The notes beneath the pieces are model-generated. The model made no database searches. It had not been told where the DNA came from and was given only the letters and a program-made list of their open reading frames with translations. From Psychrobacter celer (GTDB lineage Bacteria; Pseudomonadota; Gammaproteobacteria; Pseudomonadales; Moraxellaceae), in contig NZ_JABASU010000006.1 in NCBI RefSeq assembly GCF_016107555.1, positions 1-64,000 on the forward strand: 64,000 nt of DNA, in the 5' to 3' direction. Positions 57,423-64,000 of the stretch are shown here, in pieces (the stretch's first letter is position 1; each line of letters begins with the position of its first letter). A program made the position numbers and the translations under genes.

Positions 57423-57968
57423 CTACTCCACCATCTCACCATGCGCTTTTGCGTCGCCTTTTTTGCCATCTGGTTTAATCACAATAGGTAATACCAACCC
57501 TTTGGCAAAGTCGTCTGATAACACATAGTCATAGCGACTGGCAGCGACATCGGGTGTGGTATGAATGACCAGTGTCATCTCGTTGCCATCGGTCAGCTCA
57601 TGTGAGACATAGGTTTCGCTCAGCTGATCCAAGGCTTTGGATAGCGCTTCGTTACTTGCCATACTGATAGTGAGGTTGTGCTGCGCTGTCGCCGCGTCCA
57701 CATCGAAGTACTCGGCATAATCGAGGACGTTTTGGCTATCGATGGCAAAGGGGTACTCATAGGTACTGCGATGAGCAGGCTTTTCGCCGCTCGCGACCGA
57801 CGACCAATCGATGGTGTAGGCGGCAGGCGCTGAGGTCTGTGCAGTGCCATCGCTGGACACTGCCGCTTGCTCAGTCGCAGGGTCAGCCACCTCAGTTGAC
57901 TGGTCACAACCTACTAGCGCCCAACCAGCAGTAGCCACTAGTAATATACTCGTTAAGCGCATTCCCAT
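57423..57968 (-). CDS. Predicted lipoprotein of unknown function
   Basis: The 181-residue protein has a signal segment with the lipobox WALVGCDQ, a low-complexity Ala/Thr/Ser/Glu stretch to about residue 50, then a soluble domain starting YTIDWSSVASGEKPA. That domain contains LDYAEYFDVDAATAQHNLTISMAS and TLVIHTTPDVAASRYDYVLS. No domain was recognised. The last part is Lys/Asp/Gly-rich (KPDGKKGDAKAHG). It converges on the glutaredoxin fusion gene with only 36 bp between stops. Confidence 0.62.
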   Translation of the reverse strand: MGMRLTSILLVATAGWALVGCDQSTEVADPATEQAAVSSDGTAQTSAPAAYTIDWSSVASGEKPAHRSTYEYPFAIDSQNVLDYAEYFDVDAATAQHNLTISMASNEALSKALDQLSETYVSHELTDGNEMTLVIHTTPDVAASRYDYVLSDDFAKGLVLPIVIKPDGKKGDAKAHGEMVE

Positions 57969-58042
57969 CGATGTATCCTCTTTGTTATTGGTCGTTATGA
58001 TTGCCCGTTGTGCTATTTTGCCAGCTTTTGCTCGGCTTCTCT

Positions 58043-58129
58043 AGGGCGTGTCCTCAATACGTTTTAATACCTCGATATTATCTGCGCTATTTTCGTTGTT
58101 TGATTAGGGCGTGTTGAACATTCAACCAT
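58043..58129. repeat. Broken MITE (family A) joined to a GGGCGTGTTGAAC repeat
   Basis: AGGGCGTGTCCTCAAT at 58043 is the left end of family A, and the interior block around CGATATTATCTGCGCTATTTT is kept, but about 100 bp including the right end are missing. The piece runs into AGGGCGTGTTGAACATTCAACC, a second repeat with its own GTTGAA/TTCAAC palindrome. Confidence 0.6.
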
Positions 58130-58157
58130 GGCATTGACAGAGACTATTAATGCGCAT

Positions 58158-58188
58158 AAAAAAACAGCCATCTTTTGATGACTGTTTT
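58158..58188 (-). terminator. Terminator downstream of the MliC-like lipoprotein gene
   Basis: Read on the minus strand, AAACAGTCATC, a 4-base loop and GATGGCTGTTT run into TTTTT, about 75 bp past the stop codon. Confidence 0.75.
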
Positions 58189-58263
58189 TGATGTACTTTA
58201 TTGGTTTGGCTTTTTGGTTTTCTGTCGTTTAAACGCAAAAGCTTAACGACTGAACCTTAAGTA

Positions 58264-58683
58264 TTATCTACCGATCTGGCAGTTTACTTGATATTCTTTA
58301 CCGTTTGCCCATTTGATGGCAAAGATACCTTTGTCACCTTTCATATGCCAAGCATAGACTGCTTCTGGGTTTGAGTCATTGATATAGCTGGCTACGTCAC
58401 CTTGTACGCCGCCGTTTAGGATAATTGGCTGCTCTGCCCATTTTACTTTAGGCATGGTAGCGTTTAGCATGACTTGTTTTTTATTGATAGACTGTTTTGC
58501 CATGATTTGGCTGTCATCAGTACAGGTATAAGGTGCTGGTGCCATACGGTCGTAAGCGGCATCCGTGACGCTCTCTGATGCTGGCGTATTTGCAGCGTTT
58601 GGCGTGGTCGGTGCGGTCGTGGCACAGGCGCTTAGCAATGCAAGGGCAGGTAAGGCAGTGGCGATTTTGGTTAGGGTGTTCAT
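58264..58683 (-). CDS. Lipoprotein with MliC-like (lysozyme-inhibitor-type) domain
   Basis: The 139-residue protein has a signal segment ending in LALLSACATT, a lipobox, and a Pro/Thr/Ala/Asn linker. The domain starts at YTCTDDSQIMAKQ and ends in GKEYQVNC, so two Cys could form the disulfide seen in MliC-type inhibitors of C-type lysozyme. The segment WHMKGDKGIFAI resembles their conserved W-x-KGD-x region. The relation is weak by eye. GGAGA precedes the ATG at 58683; a TTG at 58695 lies upstream. The 360-bp spacer toward ygiQ holds a terminator and a short family B-like stretch (TAATTCGATATAA). Confidence 0.6.
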   Translation of the reverse strand: MNTLTKIATALPALALLSACATTAPTTPNAANTPASESVTDAAYDRMAPAPYTCTDDSQIMAKQSINKKQVMLNATMPKVKWAEQPIILNGGVQGDVASYINDSNPEAVYAWHMKGDKGIFAIKWANGKEYQVNCQIGR

Positions 58684-58963
58684 GGCATTCTCCAAATGTT
58701 TAACAAAATTATAAGAGGTCTTAAGACGTCTATAACAATGATCATGTATTTATTATTAACAAAGCATTAAGCATAGGCATAAGCATATAGGGGCTATGGT
58801 AACGAAAGCCGCCTTTGATGAGTGTTAGAAATTGTTTGTTACATGTTCATTAAGTTACGTAAACACTGACTAATGTAACGCTACGGGACAGTCGTTAGTG
58901 ATAACCGGCTCGCCGCCAGTGCCACATTTGATAGTTAATTCGATATAACACCCTACAATTACC

Positions 58964-59000
58964 AAAAAACGCCTGCCGACAATTAGTCGACAGGCGTTTT
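58964..59000 (-). terminator. Terminator downstream of the YgiQ gene
   Basis: AAAACGCCTGTCGAC and GTCGGCAGGCGTTTT form a 15-bp stem with a 5-base loop, followed on the minus strand by T. Confidence 0.87.
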
Positions 59001-59044
59001 GCTCAGACAGCGCTTGGGATAGTCCACTCTAGCCATAGTCCAGA

Positions 59045-61528
59045 CTATTTAGTCTTGCGCGGCGGCAGGCCAGTATGCTGCGTCTGAAAGTTGCCTTTAC
59101 TGACGCGCTTTTTGCTATTTTTGTTCCCAGTATTTTTGGTCGTTGGGCGCTCAGAGGCGCGGTTGCTGCGTTTGAGCGAATCGTTGCCGACGCGGCTGTT
59201 CTTTTTGCGTGCAGAATGGTAGCTGTCTTGCGCCGCATCCCGACCTTCTAGATGGGCGTTATATGGCGGTATCAGGCAGCCGCGATTTTTACCGATCAAG
59301 TCACTACGGCCCATGTCTTGTAGCGCTTTACGCAGTAGTGCCCAGTTTTTTGGGTCATGGTAGCGAAGAAAGGCTTTGTGCAATTTGCGCTGCTTGCCTG
59401 ATTTGACGATGTCCATATCACCACCCCCACGGCTGACCTTGTGTAGCGGGTCTTTGTGGGTATGGTACATGGTGGTCGCGGTCGCCATGGGGCTAGGATA
59501 AAACGCCTGCACTTGGTCGGCGCGGTAGCCGTTACGCTTTAGCCACAGCGCAAGGTTCATCATGTCCTCATCTTTGGTGCCAGGGTGGGCGGCGATAAAG
59601 TAAGGAATCAGATACTGCTCTTTGCCAGCCTCGGCGCTGAAGCGCTCAAACATGGCTTTAAATTCGTCGTAGCTGCCCATGCCCGGCTTCATCATCTTGG
59701 ACAGTACGCCTTCTTCTGAATGCTCTGGGGCAATTTTTAGATAGCCGCCGACATGATGGCTGACCAGCTCTTTGACATATTCAGGGTCTTTGACCGCCAA
59801 GTCATAACGCAAGCCTGAGGCGATTAGGATTTTTTTCACACCTTTGATATCACGGGCCTTGCGATATAGCTGGGTGAGGTTGCTGTGATCGGTAATGAGG
59901 TTTTCACAGACATCAGGATAGACACAAGACGGCTTGCGGCAGTTTTTCTCAATGGTCTCGTCTTTGCAGTTGAGGCGGTACATGTTGGCAGTAGGGCCAC
60001 CAAGATCGGAGATGACACCTGTGAAGTTAGGCGCAGTATCACGGATGGCTTCGACTTCACGTAGGATGGAGTCCTCTGAGCGGTTTTGAATGATGCGGCC
60101 TTCGTGCTCAGTGATAGAGCAAAACGTACAACCACCAAAGCAGCCGCGCATGATATTGACCGAAAACTTAATCATGTCATAAGCTGGAATGCGTGCGTCA
60201 CCATAGCTCGGATGCGGCAAGCGGGCATAAGGCAGGTCAAACACATAATCCATCTCTTCCGTGGACAGCGGAATCGGTGGCGGGTTTAGCCACACATCGA
60301 TGGCGCTGTGTGAGTTACCACCGCCGCTGTTGTGTCGCTGCACCAGCGCCCTAGCGTTACCGGGATTGGTCTCTAAATGCAGGATACGGTTGGCATGCGC
60401 GTAGAGCACAGGGTCTGATTTGACGTGCTCATAGTCAGGCAGGCGAATCACTGTCTTATCACGTGGCGGCATTTTTAGCTTATGTTTAAGAGCAGTTTTT
60501 GGCTTATACTCTTTATTATCTTCAGCCTCCATGCCACGCATCTGCACCACTTGCGTATCCGTATCGACTTGATCAGCATTTAAGACTTTGTTGGTGACGG
60601 GCTCGGCGACGAAGCCTTGATACTGCTGCGAGTATTGTGAAGCCGTGCCTGTCATTGCTGACGTGGCTTGCCCAACTGGCGAGTCCGATGGTTTTTCTTG
60701 TTCGATTTTACAGCTATCAACGTCCTCGGTCATCACGTACGGGTTGATGATTGGATCGACGCGGCCGACGGTATCGACATCGTTGCTGGCGACCTCAGTC
60801 ATATCTGCTTGCCAATGGCGACGACTCGGCGAGAGTAGATACGCTGTGCCTCGCAGCTTACTCATCTGCTCAAACGTATAGCCTTTAGACAGACCATGTA
60901 CCACATCGACGATGGCGCGCTCGGCATTGCCGTACAGTAACACATCAGCGCGCGCATCCATCAAAATACTGCGGCGGACTTTGTCTGACCAATAGTCATA
61001 ATGAGCGATACGGCGAAGGCTGCCCTCGATACCGCCGAGGATAATCGGCACATCGGGATAGGCCTCACGGCAGCGTTGACTATAGACGATAGCGGCGCGG
61101 TCCGGGCGTTTGTTTGCCACATTGCCCGGCGAGTACGCATCATCGCTACGAATCTTGCGATCGGCGGTATAGCGGTTGATCATGCTGTCCATATTACCCG
61201 CGGTCACGCCGTATGCATAGACTGGCTTGCCAAGCGCCATAAAAGCGTCTTTGCTCTTCCAGTCAGGCTGGGCGATGATACCGACGCGAAAGCCCTGCGC
61301 TTCTAATAAGCGACCGATAATCGCCATACCAAAGCTTGGGTGATCGACATAAGCGTCGCCTGAGATGATAATGACATCACAGGCATCCCAGCCCAGCGCG
61401 TCCATCTCAGCACGGCTCATCGGTAGATAAGGCGCAGGCTCGTAGCAGCTCGCCCAGTGTTTGTCATAATCATAAAGCGGTTTGATGCCTTGTTTAAAGG
61501 CGGTGCGGGCGATGGTATCGGCAGACAT
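59045..61528 (-). CDS. YgiQ-family radical SAM protein
   Basis: The 827-residue protein is of the UPF0313/YgiQ family: an N-terminal domain typical of this group ([44 protein letters not shown]), an insert, and a radical SAM core with the 4Fe-4S Cys motif in [19 protein letters not shown] near residue 458. [19 protein letters not shown] and [14 protein letters not shown] follow. The biochemical role of YgiQ is not established. The Lys/Arg/Asn-rich C-terminal tail of about 70 residues ([12 protein letters not shown]) and an insert near 285-370 ([11 protein letters not shown]) make it longer than the E. coli protein. The frame reaches 61582; the ATG at 61528 aligns with the family start. Confidence 0.88.
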   Translation of the reverse strand: MSADTIARTAFKQGIKPLYDYDKHWASCYEPAPYLPMSRAEMDALGWDACDVIIISGDAYVDHPSFGMAIIGRLLEAQGFRVGIIAQPDWKSKDAFMALGKPVYAYGVTAGNMDSMINRYTADRKIRSDDAYSPGNVANKRPDRAAIVYSQRCREAYPDVPIILGGIEGSLRRIAHYDYWSDKVRRSILMDARADVLLYGNAERAIVDVVHGLSKGYTFEQMSKLRGTAYLLSPSRRHWQADMTEVASNDVDTVGRVDPIINPYVMTEDVDSCKIEQEKPSDSPVGQATSAMTGTASQYSQQYQGFVAEPVTNKVLNADQVDTDTQVVQMRGMEAEDNKEYKPKTALKHKLKMPPRDKTVIRLPDYEHVKSDPVLYAHANRILHLETNPGNARALVQRHNSGGGNSHSAIDVWLNPPPIPLSTEEMDYVFDLPYARLPHPSYGDARIPAYDMIKFSVNIMRGCFGGCTFCSITEHEGRIIQNRSEDSILREVEAIRDTAPNFTGVISDLGGPTANMYRLNCKDETIEKNCRKPSCVYPDVCENLITDHSNLTQLYRKARDIKGVKKILIASGLRYDLAVKDPEYVKELVSHHVGGYLKIAPEHSEEGVLSKMMKPGMGSYDEFKAMFERFSAEAGKEQYLIPYFIAAHPGTKDEDMMNLALWLKRNGYRADQVQAFYPSPMATATTMYHTHKDPLHKVSRGGGDMDIVKSGKQRKLHKAFLRYHDPKNWALLRKALQDMGRSDLIGKNRGCLIPPYNAHLEGRDAAQDSYHSARKKNSRVGNDSLKRSNRASERPTTKNTGNKNSKKRVSKGNFQTQHTGLPPRKTK

Positions 61529-61770
61529 GGGCGGACCTGTTAAATAAAAAGAGACACTAAAAAATAAGCCGTTATTTATCAATAATAATAACGGCTCATT
61601 AAAAAACGCTCATTTTAACATGAATTGTCTTCAGGATGTCATAAAGCCGTTTTAATGAGCGAAGGGTAAGTTGTTGATAGCGTAAGAAAATGTTGAGCGT
61701 AAAGGCGGCCGCCAAACCGCTGGCTTGTACCGTGTTTTAAAATCATGACTGCTTTAGTCAAAGACACAAG

Positions 61771-62547
61771 CTAATCGCCCAATAATTGTAATGGAAAAGT
61801 CACTACATCAAATGCTAAGGCAAAAGGCAGTAACACCAGTTTTTGGGCGCTATTAGGGCCGCGGCGATTGACCTGCTCGTGCTCTGTTTGTGTATAAAAG
61901 CTGACGGTATAAGGTTTGGTCAGTGAGCGGTAATTGGACTGAATCAAACGTAAATTGCTGACTTGCGGATAGATAGCGCCTTTGACAGGAACGCTAAAGC
62001 AAAAGCGCTGTGCATCGATGCGCTGGTCGCTAGTGGTGGTGCAGTCACGGCCATTATTTTGCAAAAAGAACTGATAGTCTGAGCGCTGAAACTCGTCTTT
62101 TAATTTGGCATAAGACAGCTTCATCTCTCCTTGAAAAACGCCAGCGTTATCGGGTACATAAAAGCTCATGTCATTATCGACGTGGATGTTTTTGGGTGTC
62201 AGGGTGCTCAGTAAGCTGATCATCTCTGTCCCGCCCTGCGTCAACACATAGCTGTTTTTTTCGCCGACGATGACCATGGTAGCATTGGGCGTTTTGGGTA
62301 ACGCTTGAGCTGGGCGACCAAAAGCGACGATCTGATCTTCGGATAATATCTCTTTGCTGGTTTGGCTGCTGACATGACGATCATTTTCTAGTAGTGCGCT
62401 GGTAGCGCAGCCTGAGCTGGCAAGTAGCGCTGCAAGCGATAGCCCTATACAGCTGGCTTTTAGATACCTGTTTAGGTATACGTTTAGGTACACGGCCGCG
62501 CTCATGCTTTGCAGCTTATGAGAGAGTGGGGTTTTTGATGGGGTCAT
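61771..62547 (-). CDS. Predicted lipoprotein of unknown function
   Basis: The 258-residue protein has a signal segment with the lipobox LAALLASSGC after a longer than usual n-region (about 35 residues). The mature domain includes ATMVIVGEKNSYVLTQGG, NIHVDNDMSFYVPDNAGVFQGEMKLSYAKLKDEF and two Cys (RDCTTTSDQ, RFCFSVPV). It ends in LLPFALAFDVVTFPLQLLGD, an ending shared by several uncharacterised outer-membrane lipoproteins. No function can be given. The frame reaches 62763 through the 81-bp duplication, but AAGGAAG before the ATG at 62547 decides the start, so the duplicated region is upstream and not translated here. Confidence 0.65.
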   Translation of the reverse strand: MTPSKTPLSHKLQSMSAAVYLNVYLNRYLKASCIGLSLAALLASSGCATSALLENDRHVSSQTSKEILSEDQIVAFGRPAQALPKTPNATMVIVGEKNSYVLTQGGTEMISLLSTLTPKNIHVDNDMSFYVPDNAGVFQGEMKLSYAKLKDEFQRSDYQFFLQNNGRDCTTTSDQRIDAQRFCFSVPVKGAIYPQVSNLRLIQSNYRSLTKPYTVSFYTQTEHEQVNRRGPNSAQKLVLLPFALAFDVVTFPLQLLGD

Positions 62548-62612
62548 GGTCGCACTTCCTTGTTTGCGATATTGTTGTGGGGAGATGACGGTGGTTTTCT
62601 GTAGATATCCTA

Positions 62613-62774
62613 CCCTGTTTATCCAATACTTTGCTACTGCAAATAGAGGTTTTGCGGCGGCAAATGACAGTGCTGTTGGCACCGATTGTCCTGCCCTGTT
62701 TATCCAATACTTTGCTACTGCAAATAGAGGTTTTGCGGCGGCAAATGACAGTGCTGTTGGCACCGATTGTCCTG
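62613..62774. repeat. Exact 81-bp tandem duplication
   Basis: Two direct copies (62613-62693 and 62694-62774) appear identical throughout. The unit length is a multiple of three and keeps reading frames open on both strands, which creates two apparent 27-residue protein repeats that are probably not real. The exactness suggests a recent event. Confidence 0.85.
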
Positions 62775-63162
62775 CCTGTTATTGGTCTGACTATTATCAG
62801 CCTGACTGTCAGTCGAGCAATATTTTGGTGCCGCTTTTGGTAAAGTTCATCACAAACTGGCTCTTAAAGCCCCGTACATTATTTTGATGCTGGCAGGATT
62901 GGGCGTGCTGAGTGTGCTGGCGATAAAAACCAACGTCGATGCCAGTCAAATGCTACCGGTTAATGTGTACGGCATGATGCGCTACCTAGAGCCGGCGCTG
63001 CTATTTATCTTGGCGATTACGGTTTTGGGCAATCCATTTGAGTCGGCGATGATATATAGCTATGGGCTAATCTGGCTCGGTATTGTGTGTTTACTGCTTC
63101 ATGGTATCTGTCCGCTGCGCGGTACCAAAAACGAGACGTTAGGTACAAAAGCTGCCGCTTAA
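62620..63162 (+). pseudogene. rarD: Decayed rarD (EamA/DMT-type transporter) remnant
   Basis: From about 62803 in the frame ending at 63162, the translation gives LAGLGVLSVLA, then LPVNVYGMMRYLEPALLFILAIT and SAMIYSYGLIWLGIVC. This matches the C-terminal helices of RarD, including the Leu-x-x-x-Gly-x-x-x-Tyr-Ile/Leu-x-Pro block. The N-terminal two thirds are missing. Upstream, another frame to 62843 reads VLRRQMTVLLAPIV and GLTIISL, which may be a shifted internal RarD piece lying in the 81-bp duplication. Stops at 62788 and 62800 break the frame. RarD relatives are inner-membrane transporters of uncertain substrate. An ATG at 62884 could start a 92-residue peptide, but function is unlikely. 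Confidence 0.6.
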
Positions 63163-63191
63163 CGCATGTATGCTGGGGTGATATTTATATT

Positions 63192-63338
63192 TAGCGGAAT
63201 GTAAAACTGTTATGAATTTAAACGCGCTACTGGTATAAATTTTACTTGCGTGCTGCGTTCACAGAGGCTGCGCAACCTACATTTAAAAACAGCATCCCAG
63301 TAGCGCTATGACATTTTTAGAGTGTATCGACTATGTAA
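63192..63338. repeat. Family B repeat, diverged copy
   Basis: ACTGGTATAAATTTTACTTGCGTGC is close to the interior of the copy at 39432, and CAGAGGCTGCG recalls the interior at 34985. The right edge reads TCGACTAT, like the right end at 35070. The left edge is not clear. It fills the gap between the rarD remnant and smpB. Confidence 0.5.
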
Positions 63339-63340
63339 TA

Positions 63341-63379
63341 AAACAGGACGGTTTACGCGATGGTAAATCGTCCTGTTTA
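63341..63379 (-). terminator. Terminator downstream of smpB
   Basis: AAACAGGACG and CGTCCTGTTTT with further pairing inside (ATTTAC/GTAAAC) form a long stem, followed on the minus strand by TTTTATT. It lies about 35 bp past the smpB stop. Confidence 0.85.
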
Positions 63380-63413
63380 TCAGCTCGATAGGAGCAGAGC
63401 ACTGCCAGAGCAT

Positions 63414-63890
63414 TTAATCCAAATGCTGCTTAAAGCCGCGCTGCTTATCGCGCTCCCAGTCGCGGTCTTTCAGAGTTTTACGTTTATCGTGTTGCTTTTT
63501 ACCGACGGCAAGGGCGATCTGACACTTGACCATCGAGCGCTTCCAGTAGCAAGACAGCGGCACACAAGCATAGCCTTTTTGATTGACCGCGCCATATAAT
63601 TTGTCGATCTCGCGGCGATTGAGCAGCAGTTTACGGGTACGGATGCTATCGGGGCTAATGTGCGTCGAGCTAGATAGCAGAGGCTGGATATGAGCACCAA
63701 ACAAGAAAGCCTCACCATTACGAAAGGTAATATAAGCCTCGGTGATGGACATTTTACCTGCACGAATGGCCTTGACTTCCCAGCCTTGCAAAGACAAGCC
63801 TGCCTCAAAGGTTTCTTCGATAAAATACTCGTGCCGCGCTTTTTTATTGGCGCAGATTTGATTGTCTGGTTTTTTCGCTTTTTTTGACAT
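63414..63890 (-). CDS. smpB: SsrA-binding protein SmpB
   Basis: SmpB carries tmRNA to stalled ribosomes for trans-translation. The 158-residue protein has the OB-fold core [63 protein letters not shown] and the basic C-terminal tail [21 protein letters not shown] that enters the ribosomal A site. The ssrA gene itself is not in this window. GGAGA lies before the ATG. The last 110 bases of the window show no further gene. Confidence 0.96.
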   Translation of the reverse strand: MSKKAKKPDNQICANKKARHEYFIEETFEAGLSLQGWEVKAIRAGKMSITEAYITFRNGEAFLFGAHIQPLLSSSTHISPDSIRTRKLLLNRREIDKLYGAVNQKGYACVPLSCYWKRSMVKCQIALAVGKKQHDKRKTLKDRDWERDKQRGFKQHLD

Positions 63891-64000
63891 AAATTCTCCA
63901 TCAGGATGTCAGTGCGCTGCATCCTTGTCTTACCATTCCTCATCCAAGACCATCGGCGGGCCTACTATGTGAGATGAGTCGAAGCGCTTATTGTAGCAAA

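Noticed and set aside
62548..62763. N-terminal extension of the lipoprotein gene with two 27-residue repeats
   Set aside because: The well-placed AAGGAAG before 62547 and the signal peptide position favour the shorter protein; the repeats come from the DNA duplication upstream.

Overview
The window looks like a stretch of chromosome from a Psychrobacter-type gammaproteobacterium (family Moraxellaceae). The support is indirect: the smc-zipA-ligA gene order, a biotin ligase without a repressor domain, a DUF4298-type small protein, and several families of short palindromic or MITE-like repeats in AT-rich spacers of the kind common in Psychrobacter and Acinetobacter. No tRNA, rRNA or CRISPR array was seen.

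Layout. 1-750: the 3' end of an IS982-type transposase and a 162-bp MITE. 1-9.6 kb: a COG3146 acetyltransferase-like gene, ubiC, glyA, a divergent ZIP protein, the glutamate symporter gltS, a barnase-like RNase with its barstar inhibitor, a second MITE copy, and proA. 9.9-17.4 kb: an acidic lipoprotein and a polar amino-acid ABC system with one ATPase, three tandem paralogous binding lipoproteins and two permeases. The permeases sit behind two terminators and their own promoter. A FAH-family enzyme follows. 17.6-22.8 kb: a Tat-exported PhoX phosphatase behind a well-formed Pho box, an alpha/beta hydrolase and hslO. 23-28 kb: a gltIJKL-type glutamate/aspartate ABC operon and a rubredoxin-reductase-like flavoprotein. 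28.1-37.4 kb: a leucine catabolism (liu) cluster running acyl-CoA synthetase, liuB, liuC, liuD, liuE, liuA, behind a strong promoter with two palindromes. 37.4-48.2 kb: housekeeping genes coaX, birA, a TauE/SafE transporter, a small DUF4298 gene, smc, zipA and ligA.

48.2-52.9 kb: an islet that reads AT-richer than its surroundings. It carries a LysR regulator, two RidA proteins, a PhzF isomerase and a Gate-domain membrane protein in one co-directional array, with a triple ATGCATAAT operator candidate and an adjacent IS1595-family element. 52.9-56.3 kb: an AraC regulator divergent from an exported cupin, a Cys-nucleophile alpha/beta hydrolase and an exported carboxymuconolactone-decarboxylase-like protein. 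56.5-64 kb: a glutaredoxin-MauE membrane fusion, three lipoproteins, a YgiQ radical SAM protein, a decayed rarD carrying an 81-bp tandem duplication, and smpB.

Much of the window concerns amino-acid uptake and use: GltS, two ABC importers, ProA, GlyA and the full isovaleryl-CoA to acetoacetate route. The least explained parts are the RidA/PhzF/Gate islet, the glutaredoxin-MauE fusion, the exported cupin/decarboxylase cluster, a possible small RNA before the permease genes, and the repeat families scattered between genes.
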